A stretch of 44,225 nt of DNA from Nephromyces sp. MM_2019 (taxonomy: Eukaryota; Apicomplexa; Aconoidasida; Nephromycida): NCBI GenBank assembly GCA_015657535.1, contig JADHZB010001416.1:1-44225 (forward strand), in the 5' to 3' direction. The translations under genes and the position numbers were made by a program. The notes below the pieces were generated by a model. It had not been told where the DNA came from, ran no database searches, and saw only the letters and a program-made list of their open reading frames with translations. Positions 26,952 to 40,700 of this stretch are shown here, piece by piece (position 1 is the stretch's first letter; each line of letters starts with the position of its first letter).

Positions 26952-29900
26952 CTACTTTTTTACATCCCCCGCTGCATTTCCAACTACAAATACTCCATCG
27001 ATAGTTAGATGCCGCTTGATCACCCCGTCTTTCTTGCTTGTGCTGATAACCTCTTTGTTTTCGGGCTCAATAGGCGGTAGCTTGAGTGATCTAAGCTGGG
27101 AGTGAGCAGCAATTTCATCGTTTTCACCACCAACTTCACTCCATACTGGTTCACTACTATTAGCACAGCTCTTTGCAAACCAGCCGGAGCTCAATAATCT
27201 AGCACCTAATTCATGCCGCTCGAAAAAAATAAAAGTGATAAGCCCATCACTAGAAGCAGCAGCCAGGCTAAGACCATCGTCAGACCATGAGATATCGGTA
27301 ATGGGACCAAAGTGGAGGTTTTTAAGTATGGCAAGAGGGGAAAAAAACTGAGTGTCGTGTATTATAATATTTCCTCCAATGGTACCAATAGCATAGACAA
27401 ATTTAGGATAAACAAAAGAGGAGGTTATCCCACTAGCAGGAGGCTCCAACATTGGGTTTTCCATGTCGTTCGCTGGGAAAACTGGTGAGCTGGTACGAGT
27501 GCCACTGCTTCCAAACTTGTTCTCCTCAAGGCTATAAAATTGAGTGAAATTGAAGCTCGTACCATTAGGGACTTCCCGAGAGTTCTCTTCATCGTTGAAT
27601 ACTTCAGGAGAACTAGCAAGGCTCGACTCAATTCGTTCATGTTCAGATTGCAAGCTTTTATCGCCAATTTCTACAGCTTGCATCTCGTCTGAGGATGAAA
27701 AAGGTTCCCTTTGACAATCTATAGGGTTTAATTCTTTTTTCAGAGTACTATTAATCGGTATCAAACTAGCTCCACGCATGGACGACGCTCGCAGCTTAAA
27801 ATCGTCACTGGGATCATTAAACGACTCAAACTGACTACTTTGGGAAGATATACTTCCGCTTCCTGTGGAGTTAGCATGCCGTTGTAAGGGAGATGCCTGC
27901 TCATTGGGGGAATCAACTTTACCATATCCAGGAGTAGCGGAATTCAAATGAGGTGAGACCTCCGCAGCACGAAAAGACTCCTCTTTAAATGGATTAAACC
28001 CGATTTCTCGTTCAACTACGTAGCTGCGATTAATTCCCGGTGGGGAATGAGCTTGCAAAGTCTTCTCCACCATCGAACCACCCTCTAGGGGGGTAGAACG
28101 CATATCCTTTAGGCCTTTATGTGTAAGTTCAACAGGTTTTAAAGGACTCTCAGCTTTCCTTTTCATGTTTCCCTTTAGTGAGCCATGCTCATTCATTGCC
28201 CTGGGGCTAGGACCCCCCAGCAGAAATGAAGGCTGGCGAAGTAGCGTACTTTCAGTAGAGAATTCGTTTTCGCTGGAAAGACACATTGGACTCCAAGGGC
28301 TGTTCTTTCCCGGCAAAGCAGAGAGATTAGCATCATCTGTTAAGGTTATCCTACTGGCGATATCCCTGGTATCAAACAACCAGGAAGAAGACTCTGCAAT
28401 ACCACCACGTGAAATAGCGATAGTTTTACTATCGCTATTTCCTGCTAAATTTGTGGTTAATGCATCGGACTCTGGCTTCTTAGGCTGTGGGTAGAAAGCG
28501 ATTGGATTCACTCGGGTTACTACAGGTGCTCCAACGAAAGATCTGTGCGTTACAAAAGGTATTGACGTCTGAAAAAGCCTTCGGTGAAATACATATGAAG
28601 CTGGACTAACTGAGGAAATGCTGGATGGGGAAAGATTGGGAGCGCTTTCTTGAGCTGGAGATTCTATGATATTTCGGGAGAAATTATTGCTATTGTCCCC
28701 CCACTCCTGCATAGAGGGGGGCAACTGCGTGGTGAAGCTAGAGAAAAAGCTTTGAGGAATGCTTTTTTGAGGGGTTTGCTGAACTGTGGAAGAAGCATCA
28801 TCTTCAAGTTGGACATTCTGCAAGCCAGCTGGGCATACCAACATCGTACCATCCGGTGACCAGTCTAATCGGCGAAAAAAGGAGGGTAGCACGGCCTCAG
28901 GATAGAAGAGGTTACGGTTTTGCTTGTGCCGTTCCAAAGGAGTTTGAAGCTGCAATTCATTACCATTCATGGAGCTGAATGGTCCGTACTTTGTAGTTTC
29001 TTGATTACCATTAGAATGGGAGGGATCATCCTGTGAAAAGGAGAAAAAAACTTGGGTGGCTTTATGCATGAGCAAGGTAGGAGAATAACCGAGGAGACTA
29101 TCCGGAAGAAGCATCAAATCTGCTTCTTCCCTCTTCGTCTTCTTCTCTCAAAATCATGACATAAATTCCATCGTATGCAGCTTTTCCTGATATATTCAAG
29201 CAGATTCACAGAAAAATCTCAAATGCAGGAAAATAGGGAACATAACAGCAAGATAGAGCAAAATACACATTGCATATGCAAAGAATATCGCAAAAAAAGC
29301 AGAAATATGCCCAAATATATCCGTATTTCACACATGCATTATAGGAGCAAAAGGGTGTACATACACATATCTATAGATCCTAGTTTTCCAAAAGAAAAAA
29401 ATATAAGGCGATACCCAAAAATTGATATTGGAGTTACGCACACAGCCTAATGCCAAAAAAAAAGAGAATATGGAAGCAGAGGCTTCGACAAACTGAGACA
29501 ACTTTAATTGCAAAAATGACCCAAAAACGCCAGAAAACTGCAAGCATTAGCACACAAAATCGCACTGGTTATAGGAGGCCTCCATGACTCCGGGGAAAGA
29601 GATAGTTTTATCGATAAAACTTCATAAAACCTTGAAATAATCCTGCAAGTCAGCTCGTCCTCACAGAAGGCTTATTAAACACCAAAACTACTGTGAAAAA
29701 GCACGTGTTATGTACGCACACACTCACCCACCTTGTCGTCAGGTAAATCCTTGAAGTTTTTGATAACATTTTCGAGCTTCCAATGCTTCCCATCCGACTT
29801 TTTTTTCCAAATTCTGACCCTGAAAAACAGTAGCAAGGAGAAGCAAGCAGTCATCAAGCAAAGAGAGTAGGATATTAAAGCAGCACACAAACTCACGCAT

Positions 29901-32613
29901 ACAGACTGGAATGTTAGCTTCTTGTGTGCGTATAGAAAATCAAAGCCGTAAGCTGCCTCTGCTGTGCTTCTATATAACCTTGCCCAAACAAGAAACAGGG
30001 AAAACACCTACTATTCGTCATATCAGGTAAAACACAAGACTCCATTCAGAAAAAATCAAGCGTTTGTGCGTGTGTGCATGTGTGTGTGCGTGCGTGTGTG
30101 CATGTGTGCTCCCCTGTGTGCGTGTTCAAAATAGCACGCATTTTGTTGCGAATTTCTCGGCCTACGTTTGATCGCAACTTTGTGTTGCAATTAGCTCATC
30201 TAGAGGGTCCCAGCTTATACCTTGGACCATATTGCCATGGCCTTCAAGCCCACAGAGCTTCACCAGATTACTGCCTCCTGGGCCTACAAGAAAATGAAGA
30301 TTTTTTGAGTTGAAGCATCAGTACATGCCCGTGCGTTTCGCACACACGACATTTTCTCATCAAATATTTACTGCACGAACACGTGAAAGCTTATAAAAAA
30401 GGTGATTTCTCATTTCTGTTAGAAACGGTGGACAAGAGCTTGACGTTTTGCTTCCCTGCTTCTATTTTTTATCTCTCATAAAATATGGTGTGCGCAAGTG
30501 ATTTATACCAAGCTTGTGTGCAGGAATAAGCATGGCACATACATAGGTAATAGAGAGAAGAAACTAGTGAAATCATTGTGGCACAAATAGATCATAGACC
30601 AAACCAATCACCAACACCATTTCCACACACACACGAGTGAGACACCAAACCAGTCGCCAACACCATTTCCACACACAACCGACATGCCTAACAAATCACC
30701 AACACCATTACTACGCACAAACGACTGAAACACCAAATCAATTGCCAAAATAATCACTATTCATCACGCAGCCCAAACATAGAAAGAGACACACAAATAA
30801 TCAAAAAATACGATTTTTCAACAAAGCTTTAATTTTAAGATGATGAAATAACAAAAAGCACACACACTTTACCATCGTTTAAGAAAAGAATCAGCACATT
30901 AGAATCCTCCAAACCTACAGCTAAATGCAGGCCTCGGGGGCACCAAGCAACAGTATTAACCGAATCAGAGCACCTGAAAATTGCGAGAATATCAGAAACT
31001 ACACTTATAGGATAGATACTCTCAATGAAGATAAACTTCAGACTAAAGGAACTCAGCACTGAAGGGCAGAAGGGAACACTGCGTTGAAGATGAACACATA
31101 CGACAAATCCATATCTTCTTTGCTTATTGCATGCCCCTATATTTCGTGCTTAATTGTGGATTTTTGATGTTTTTTTCTTCAAAAATACGGTAGAACAATA
31201 TCGAAGCTCCTTAAATGAGCTTTCTAGTGTGAAGAGAAGAAAGAGAGGAGGTTTTCCTGCTAAAACAGAGATACTGCAGTAGAATCTTTGAAAAATTCCC
31301 AGAAAAAATATAAAAATACGTGAATTTCATAGTAGAAAATGCTGTGAATTAAAAATAGAGCAGAAAACAAAAGAGCATATTATATAACGTATAATAGCTC
31401 TTTTTAGGAAGAAAAAAAACACACAAACAGCTGCATCATTAAAGAATTTGAAAATAGCTGTTTCTAGCGAGAAAAATTACGCACACACACAAATATCACT
31501 ACGTTATTACATTGAAAAAAAAACGTGTTATGGGAAAAACAACTACATCCGCATACACGAAGTGATATATCATTAAACAACATTTTCCAACTCGTTCCGG
31601 GATGAACTAAATCCACACATGCACACACACACTACGATATCATTAAACAACCATATATACACACATATTACCTGAAAAATGACGTCCTAGACCAGTACTC
31701 ACTCATCCCAGCTAAGCAGCCTTCATATCCTAGAGGCACACTATCAGGCTTTGCACTCTGCTTCCAAAGCAAAACCACCTTGTCTGAAAAAACGAGAGAA
31801 AAAGCTCATAAAAAAGATTTTCACACACACACACATACGACCCCCCCCCACACACTCAAAGCCAACAAGCCTTATCAGCTTACCAGCTCCTCCTGAGGCA
31901 AGCACAGAGCCATTAGGAGACCATCTAACGCAGTTTATTTCCTGCTCATGGCCTAGCAATCGAGACAAGCACCTTGGTTTCCATCCTTCAGTGTGTTTCC
32001 TATCAATTTGCCATATCTATAGTAAGCAAAACTGACTGAGGTGGTGAGTACAAACCGCAGCAACTCGACTGTGTGCACCTGGTTTTTTGTTAGGCCGTGG
32101 GCGGGCTTTTGCATACAATTTTTCACATGAAAGCTAGTAACTGAATTGAAGCTTTCTTGCGAGGCTGGTGGTGTGTGTGTCCTGCTTCAAGTGTTAGCAT
32201 GCCTTCATGTTTTCGTGCATACACAAGTCATAAAGTCATTCATTCCATTGTTGATGCAATTTGGCTTCGCTGCAGGAAAATCTGAAGCTTTCTTCAGGGG
32301 CTGATAGTGCGTTTTCGTGTCCATACTAGCATTCCTTCAGATATTCACACACACACACAAACACGCAGACACACATACACTAACACATTCATTCGATCCT
32401 TGAATCGATTATACATTACTGCAGAAGAAACTACACACACCACTAAGTAAGGATCGAAGAAGGCAGCAGACAAAGGCTTACGTGAATGAATTCATCAGCT
32501 CCACTGGTGACAAGGCGATGGGTCCCAGGCTGCCAATCGATTGAGTAGACCCGATCAGCCACCTTTTCTCCCTTTGAATGCCATATGATGAGAGGAAGGT
32601 ATACCCTTGGCAT
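26952..32613 (-). CDS. CHAF1B: Chromatin assembly factor 1 middle subunit (p60/CHAF1B/Cac2), 7 exons
   Basis: CAF-1 deposits histones H3-H4 on newly replicated DNA in the nucleus; this WD40 subunit bridges the complex and binds Asf1 in known systems. Exons: 32613-32482, 32016-31884, 31783-31672, 30973-30873, 30283-30166, 29819-29732, about 29144-26952, summing to 2,877 nt (958 residues, TAG) with consistent phases. The start MPRVYLPLIIWHSKG matches the family's start (hydrophobics, then WH). WD motifs in order: VYSIDWQPGTHRLVTSGADE, INCVRWSPNGSVLASGGADK, VNTVAWCPRGLHLAVGLED, VQGISWDPLDELIATQSCD. The family signature FFRRLDWSPDGTML (human FFRRLSFTPDGSLL) is at about residue 317. FVYAIGTIGGNIIIHDTQ and ITDISWSDDGLSLAAASSDG (about 810-862) form the final blade. 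The protein is far longer than human (559) because of low-complexity sequence between about residues 340 and 800. The exon 7 acceptor could be 3-6 bases further on. Confidence 0.93.
30598..30750. repeat. About 45-base minisatellite, 3-4 copies
   Basis: Copies share CACCAACACCATT followed by a CA-rich segment and ACACCAAA. The array is in CHAF1B intron 4 (30284-30872) and is TG-rich in the transcript. Confidence 0.75.
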
Positions 32614-33429
32614 CTCTTCAACCTCTAAAAACTCTATTCATGTGCATTAAAAAGTGAAAAAACCTTCTCTTCTACCCTCTTCCAACACACATCAGAATTT
32701 GGTATGAGCTTCTCACAGAAATCGTGTTAGAGAAGCTTTGAGATTTTCGTGGGGGATATTGGGAGGTAGAAGTCTTTGGATGCTCGGTAATTGAAGTGTA
32801 ATGGGTGCAAAAAAGTACGTAGGGAGTGTGTGTGAGGGGGGGGGGTTAGATAGAGTGTATCCTCTAGGTGGGTATCAGCACAAGTGTGTGTGAGGAGGTG
32901 CGCATTATCAGGAGTATTTCAATATATTTGGAGCGATTTTCAAAGTGTGGTATTCCCTACAGCTCTGCTCAAGGTGAAATAGACTATTTAAGTCTTTGTG
33001 TAGGGTTTAATATAAAACTAGCATCACATTCCTGATAAAATACCTCAGTACAGACACTTTGCGGACAAGTGTGTGTGTCTGCCTATGGAGGTTATGGTGA
33101 AAATATATTAGCTGCCAGTGCAGAAGTTATAAGGCAATCAAAAGGTAGCGAAAAAATTGAAGTTAATGATAATTCTTCAAGTCGTAAGGCAAGGATCCTA
33201 AGCGTTACGAAAGGCAATCAAAAAGACGAGATATAATCATGGTGTGATGTGTGTGTGAACTTCATGCAGCAAGCTAGCTTATGGTTAATCCTCTCTAAAT
33301 TTAAACGGATATCCTCCATCGTATCAGCAATGATTTCATCGCCAGTTTCATTAGGGTTAATTCAGGCTAATCATCAAGTAAGGTATCTGTAAGAGGAGGA
33401 ATTGAGTAGCTTCTGGTGAAAAAATCGTC

Positions 33430-33890
33430 ATAAGAACTCGCAACTCTGTGATCACACACACTGACTCACACTGGAACACATTAGAGAGCACACTCACACA
33501 AAAGACTCTGTAATAACACACATCGAATCACACTGGAACACATTAGAGAGTGCTCACACACATACACACAACTCTGTAATAACACAACGAATTACACTGG
33601 AACACACTCACACACACATACAACTTTGCAATCATACAAACCAAAACACACTGCAATATACTAGAGCACACTCACATACACATACACACACACAACCCTG
33701 TGATCACATGCACCAAATAACCCTGGAACACATTAAATCAACTTACAAACACTCAAACACATTCGAATAAACTCCAACACACTAGAGCCAACGGGTTTAT
33801 ACTAAAATACTCTCAAATAACCCTGGAACACAATAAGTCACAAACACACTAAAACACACTGGAACACATTACCTCACACACACACAAAGT
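33430..33890. repeat. Degenerate minisatellite, about 65-base unit, at least 6 copies
   Basis: Recurring modules are CTCTGTAATAACACA, CACTGGAACACATTAGAG and CTCACACACATACACA. The first copies are close to each other; later ones decay and lose modules. It lies upstream of CHAF1B. Confidence 0.8.
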
Positions 33891-34495
33891 CTTTTAATAA
33901 ACTAAACAAAAATCGTCAACAGCTCTTTGAATAACACAAAGTAAAGCGCAGAATCCCACAGTAAGCCTCCTCAATAACTCACTACTGCATCTCTACAACG
34001 CATAATTCATCATTACATTTTCTCTCTAATACTTAGGATATACATAACTTGCCAATATCAGAGAAGCTTATAAAGAAAAATGAGGAGGTAGAGATAAACT
34101 TACAAAGCAACTGGTAAGACATTCAAACACACACCCAGAAGAATGCGTAGAGTGAGGAAGACAACACACATATTGATGAATATGAAGACAGCCTGCAAAG
34201 ATGAAAAAGAGAGTGTAGGTCTCTACAAAAGCTCACTAAGCTTACTATTAGCCAGTAAATCAAGAAGAACAAGAAGAGAGGATGGAATTAGAAAAAAAAG
34301 AGTCTTTTGAGATGAAGAGAGTTAGAAGTGAAAGAGACGGAGTAGAGTGGCTATCCGCTCATCCCCTGAAGATGCGTTTGTGTGCTATAAACATATCACC
34401 CTAATTCTGTAGGAAAATCACTAGTATTTCAGTGCCTTTGAAGCAGGCAAAAAAGGGGTACCCACATATATATCCAGGGGATTCTTCTTTCATCT

Positions 34496-34620
34496 CAGTA
34501 TTAGGAGAGAGAAAGAAGTAGGGAGAGAGAGGTAGATAGAGACATAGCGAGAGGTAGATACCGAGATAGAGATACATATATATATGTCTATGTCTATCTG
34601 CATATCTCTATATTTAACAC
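34496..34620. repeat. GAGA/GATA simple repeat with a self-complementary TATA core
   Basis: Starts with GAGAGA and AGGTAGATAGAGA units and ends in GATACATATATATATGTC, which with the flanking GATAGAGA and TATCTCTAT can fold into a hairpin. Function unknown; may be a slipped simple repeat. Confidence 0.7.
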
Positions 34621-34807
34621 ACTCCAGCTTCATGGAAGGCGACAGTTTCCCTGATAATCCATTCTTAAAGAGGAAAAGCAGCTCAGCAGCTGAGGATAAC
34701 ACCCAGGGCTTTTTCCCGTCGATGCAACACACACAAGAAGACGGCGAATTAACCCGATCTTGAGGTGAGCCCCTCTCCTGTTGAATAGCGTGTGGATGAG
34801 CAGACAT

Positions 34808-37785
34808 GAAACAATTATCTTCGCTACGCCGTTGAATGCATTGCTTTAGCGGTCAGCAAAGATGTTTTTTTTGGTAAAGCTACCAGAAAAAGTAGAGAAA
34901 CTAGCTAGAGAGCTAAACTAACGAGAGTTGAAGAGAGTCGTTTGGGTGAAGCTACCCAAAAGAGTAGAGAACCTTCCATGTCTATACAGTAGTTTACCCC
35001 TCCTACCCCTGGTTGGGGACCTTAGGATGAGCCATTCGCTCCTGATCATAATACTCTCTACGGTGGACGAAATTATAGCAGGACAATTTTGCTATGATTC
35101 AGACATGTGGGAGTATCTCGGCTACAAGACAGCTTCATCTTGGTTTCGCCTTCTCACACTGCTAGCAAATACCTTTGGTGCTCACCATAGCTTTGAGAAA
35201 CCTACAATTTCTCTAAGCCTACAATCTAATTCACTTATCCTTCTCACGGTTAATGCTACAACCAAAAGCAACTCTAGTACTCCTAAAATGCAGGCAGACT
35301 TATTCTTTCTCCTTTATACTCCTAGCATTATCAAAGGCACTGCAGGCATCATCTAAACTGCGAAAACATCTACCTCTCTCTCTACCTGTAATGCTTTATT
35401 TTAAGGTAAAAAGCATGCTGCTAGGGTTAGAATTCAAGCTTGGAATGTGCTCAATGCACACCTAGCCTAAGTATCATTGAAGAATGTGGAAAATTATGGC
35501 AAAAACAGTTATTTGCAGCTTATAAAGTGCAATATATGTAGGCCAAGCCTGCCTCTTATATCAGTCCCTTTGTAGCATGCAAGTAATAATATTCTAAAGA
35601 ATATTTAATATGAAAAAATAACTTAAAATGAGTAAATATGGTGATCATGGATAACTTGGGTATACGGTGTATATACACTGCTTAATTGTAATATCTGGAT
35701 GTGATGAGCATAAATAACTCATACATATGGTGTATATACACTTCTTATAATTTTTCACTGTTTAGCAGAATATATCCCAAGTTAATCAATCAGTTTTTTT
35801 TTTTAACGCCTTTTAGGAAGCTAAAAATTTTAAGGTTATGGAGAACTTCTTGTCTTAAGACTGGATGCATGTTCTTTGTATTATCGAGAGAAAGCTAGTT
35901 GATTCTATAATCGTGCAGTGAATTCTAAGAGGAAATAGTGGAAGATTATTCAGTGTTTACCAAAGGCTGATGCATTGGTACTAAGGAAAAATGCGGTGCA
36001 TACAATTTCCCTCATATAAAACAAAGAGAGATTCCAGCTTTTTATGAAGCACACGTTAGTCAATTATATGGACGATGTTTATTCTGTGTGTGTGGAAGTC
36101 AGGAAGCTTTCATTTGTGTGTAGAATAGCATTATCAATTCCTTTGTGTGTGTATATAGACTAGCATTAAGGCCGTTTTTCTTTCGAGTAGGTCAGCAAGG
36201 AGGGAGTTATTCTGGGCGTCAAGCGTGCCTCAGCCACTGAGAGTATGGTAGCTAACCAGAAACTTTCACAATCGCATGAAACCCTCATTTGATTGCTGAT
36301 TTACGCAATGAATAGACTTTTGTATGTGTATTCAATAGTATCCACGAATGAAGGGAAAGTCTATAAACTGCAACGTCTAGGAAGTACAAGGAGAAGTTAA
36401 GTATCCCCATGGAGAAGTATGGAGTTCCATGAAAAATGCACGCGCACACAGTAGCTATCCTGCTACTCAGAACTTGAAGGCCTTGGATAAGCATATAAGT
36501 TGCTATCGGCAGCAGTGTGTTGAGCACACACTGATAAAATCACGCACATATTAGTAGATACTCGTTGGTACATTCGTGCACACATCGGTAGACTCACACA
36601 CAATGGTAGACTCACGCGCACACTGCTAAACTCGTCGGCGCTCATTGGTAGACTCGCGCGCACACACATTGGTAGAGTCACGCGCACACTGCTAGACTTA
36701 CACACACGGCAAGGACCATGTATTGGAACTGATAAGTACTTTGAACGAAGCTCATCATTTAATTACACTTTGGAGGTATTTTATTCTTTGGGGACGAAGG
36801 TTGTAGCAGCAACGCTGTTCCGATGCTTCGCTCCCCGTTCATCAAGCGACTTAAGTTACTTCCTCCTCATCAATACGATCAAATTAGTATCTTCATCATC
36901 TAATCATCTTCATTGTCCTAATCATCTTCATCATCTAAGCTCCCTCATCATCTCAGCTAGCCCATCATCCTCATAATCCCAGCCACGCCGTCATTTCATC
37001 TCCCCCCACAATCTTCATCTTCAATCAACACGCACAGCTTATCCTTCATCTCATCCCCTCCCCACTACCCCTCAGTTAAACGTATTCCTCACTGAGCTTA
37101 TGCATTTTGTCGAAGGTGTGTTTCCCTATGCTTCCTACTAATCTGGTAAATCCTAGGCCAAACCTTCTCCTCTCTCTGGTTATTGTTTGACGCTTCCAAT
37201 GATCATAAAGCAGTCAGAGTTCCCTTGAAGATCAATGCTCTTTTCTGATATGTTAGCAGCTGTTATTATGAAGGCTCTCTGTCGCTTACTGTTACTGCTT
37301 TCTTAGTAAATGATAAAGAGGCGAAGATGTTTACTTTTTCTCGTGAATTTAGTGAAAAAATGAAGACTTTTTTGTGTATTAACGACGTTTTTACTACTGA
37401 AAATCATCAACATGAGAATATAAGAGATGATATTTTCTTAATTTTGTGCAATAAGATATCAAACTTAACCTAGTTTTTAGTTAGTATGCGGTGCTCCCCC
37501 TGAGCGCGCTTGTTTCCTGCCTGCTATTCTTCGGCAGGGTAACTCCTGTAGTCTTGTGCCTTCCTCGTAGTGCGGCATTCTCTTCTTTTGAAGCAATTTT
37601 TTTCTCAATTTCGCTTTAATAGGGTAACTACTTCCAATCCGATTCACTCAATTTTCCTTTTGCTATTGCTATTCTCTATGAAACCCCCCCCTCTTTGGCC
37701 TCAATTCAACACAAGGCGAATCGCCTACAAATTCGTAGAAACGGCTCTGAATTGCTGAAAAAATTGGGTTTTAACCTTATTTTTT
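34808..37785. other. Head-to-head intergenic region between CHAF1B and URB1
   Basis: Should contain the URB1 promoter and perhaps that of CHAF1B. I see no coding exon. The palindrome GTGTATATACAC occurs twice (about 35667 and 35729). Bases 36880-37080 are a pyrimidine-rich run of CATC/CTTC units on the plus strand, about 0.7-0.9 kb before the URB1 ATG. A 142-codon plus frame at 34928-35356 has no recognisable family and was not called. Confidence 0.5.
36543..36710. repeat. Degenerate 21-35-base repeat around TTGGTAGACTCACGCGCACA
   Basis: At least five variants of (A/T)TGGTAGACTC(A/G)CGCGCACAC are visible. CA-rich on the plus strand, in the interval between the divergent genes. Confidence 0.7.
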
Positions 37786-40700
37786 ATGAAGATGGGGATT
37801 CAGATGATATCTTCAAAGCTGGTGAAGCTCCTTGAAGATCATGAGAATCTTTCTTATCCTAAAATACAAGGATTACTTCGAGGACTTGTCGAAAAAGAGG
37901 CCTGCCTGCTAACTACAGACCGGCTTTCTCCAGAAAAATGGATTTTTGCGTCTAATGCTGCAAATCGAAGCCAGCTGTCTCCCCAGAGAGCTTTGCTTGC
38001 TTATATAGACTCTTCTCCGGGTTGCAAGGAGCTTCTCCAGTTGTTTGATCGCCTCTCTGCTCCTCCATCCTCTTCAGTTAACCGTTCTTCGAGGAACAGC
38101 TTACTTTGCACCTTATTGGAGGTTTTCTGTGCGATTTTGAGGGAACCAGATGATAGTTTTGCAACGTTTAAGGCTAGAGGAGCGAAAAGCAGACTGATTG
38201 AATCTTTTTTGCTCAGTAGAACTACTAATGCTGAAGTTGAAGAGGAGAAGATTGCCGATCGTATCAACAGCAAAGCATCCCGTATAAAAGCCCTACGAGG
38301 CTTCGTACTTCACATCAATGATTTGTTTGTCAGACTCTCCACTCTGGAGTTTCTTACTGCCATGGCAGCCAGCTCTTTTGAAGCATCTAAAGAGCTTATC
38401 AAATCTTTTGGTTTCGACTCTCCAGAGTTTGTAAAAGTTATATCTGGGGGGAGTATCATCTCCCAGAGTCAAAAGTTTGAAGAAGATGGTAGGAGCAAAG
38501 ATGGAGAAAATAGTGAAAATATCAAGAAAAGCTCTTCTCGAGGAGCAAAGGTAACAAATGCCAGCACTTGCCCGTTTTTCAGCTTAGGGCATAGGCTAGT
38601 ACGCTCATTATACCTTGCTTTTCCGAGGGAGGATGAGGAAGGAGAAAGGGTGGAGGGCGGGAAGGTTTCAGATGTGTGTGAAGAGGATCAAAGCTTCAAA
38701 TATGAAGTTCTTTATGGTATTAAAAGCCAGAAAAAAGGGGGATATTCTTCGGTTTTTTCCCCGATTCATAGCACTCACCCATCATTTAGCACTGAAAATG
38801 ATGCTCCGTTTACTGCAAATTATGGTAACTCTTCTTCATCATCATCTCCCTCTTGGGTAACTTCTTCTACTTCAACTACTCCTGCAAGTTTTTCCCAACC
38901 CTCCAGCTCTACTACAGCTCCAGTTACCGCGAGAAACTCCATTTCTCAACAGATTAATCATCCGCTGGATGTGACTTCGGGAGCTACAAGCTTGAAGAAG
39001 CCAGAAAACATCGGCAGAGATTTCAGCTTTCCGTTTTCACCATCTAACCACACTTTTCCTAGGGATAAGACGTCTTTAGCATTAGCTCGATTGGCGGGGG
39101 TTGGTGGTGATTTCTCGGTTATTCCCACAGCAAATGATTACCCAGATTGCTTTGGTGGAAGAGTAGGGTTGCCAGTCCGACTAGCAAGAGTGCTAGGCCC
39201 TGGAGCCTTGCTAAAGGGCGTCTTTTCAAGGATATTCCATCAAGCTCTATACTTCAAATCAAGCTATAGATGGAGAGGCTCAGGAACCCCCCTAGAATGC
39301 AGAGAAGCTCCGGATCTTCAAGCGCTCATTTTGAAGAATGGCTATAACAAGCAGATTTCGCCCTCTTGTGGTTTGTCGGAAAGCTCTTCCAGAGATCCTT
39401 TTAGCTGTCCTATAGCTTATGCTGTAAGACAGCAGTATCTCTACCTATTAGCTACCTTCTTTTCCCACAACTATCCCCTAGGTCAAGACTCGGGAGAGGA
39501 GATGCTTCTTCTTCTTACAAAATCTAGGCGATTGATTCAGCATTTTTTCGTCGATTTGAGGTTTGATGATGAGGTCGATATTTTAGCATTCCTCTGGCTG
39601 ATACACGAGAATATCTTGTTGAGCTCTACACTCTCAGCTCAGCATAAGCTCAGCATCTTCAATCCAGTAGTCTTCAAGCTTCTTGCTCAGACTTTGACCG
39701 CGATTTCACTTACTGAAGGCCATGCAGCTCAAGCAAGCTTCTTGCTGCAGCGCCAGCGAATCTTGAGGGGATGGAGGGTGGAAGATTCCGGGAATCAGGA
39801 AGTGGTGGGAAAGGGGGGTGTTTCCCCTGATGATTTTGCGGAGAGAAGGGGGGTTTTTGCGGCTCGGTGCAACACTGGTGTGTTGAGACAGCAAGGAAGC
39901 TTCCCTTTGTATCCACGACGTGCTTTATTCCCCGGTGAAGAGAGAATTTTGGGCTTTTTCGCATGTTATGAAGGAGAAGAAGGGCACACAAGTTTGGGCT
40001 ACAAATCTGCCTTTTTGAGGAATCTGTTCGCTGCTGCTCGTACCGTTTCTTACGCAGATTCAAGCAGCACACATGATGAGATGATGGATCTGGGATATGG
40101 AGTACCATTGGGCTTAGGGGGAAAAAATGAGTTTGGCAAACCATCTGTGTGCGAACCTAATAGTAGATATGAAGATTCTCCAGCAAAAGTTAGTCGTGCG
40201 TTTTCTGAAGGAGGTCACCCGCTAAGCCACAAGAAAGATGTCTTCATCTCTGAAACTTCACCTGCTAGTACTGCAGAGAAAGACTTGCTCTTTCCTGAGC
40301 TTCCTGCATCGTATGTAGTGTGCTCCTTTATCTCCAGCGTGTGTGCGTGTTTTCAAGCCAGTGAGAAAGAATTGAGCTCAAAGCTTGAAACCCTGTTAGA
40401 TTTTTGTTTAAGCTTAAGGCTTACTTTTCCTATACATCAGTTTGTGGTTTTTAAAGTAATTTCAGATCATCCTAAGCTTTATAAGAAGTTCTTCACGAGA
40501 TTATCGCTGTCTCTTACTGCTAGCAGCGATGCTGTGTTTTTGCTTAGGATTTCTTTTCTAGTGAAGTTGCTGTCGATGAAGCGATTTACTGTTAATCCTC
40601 CTCCTTCTTCGTCTATTTCTGCTTTATCTACTCCTTATGCTTCGAGTTTGTGTTCCAGTTTACCTCTGTTTTATCCGGCCTTTTCTTCTTCTTCTTCAAC

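Larger units (their letters stand above)
32614..34807. other. CHAF1B upstream region, probable 5' leader with introns
   Basis: No coding exon recognised. The region carries the same CA/TG tracts as the CHAF1B introns, including a 65-base minisatellite, so transcription may begin well above the ATG. A possible acceptor (GTTTTTAG) ends 12 bases before the ATG at 32613, which would allow a leader intron. The start site itself was not found. Confidence 0.45.

Noticed and set aside
26952..32613. HIRA as identity of the CAF-1 gene
   Set aside because: The FFRRL.W.PDG signature, the IWHSKG start and the HDTQ blade match CHAF1B; no HIRA C-terminal domain is present.
34928..35356. 142-codon plus open frame with hydrophobic stretches
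   Set aside because: No family resemblance and no support for splicing; hydrophobic content follows from T-rich DNA. Could be revisited with RNA data.
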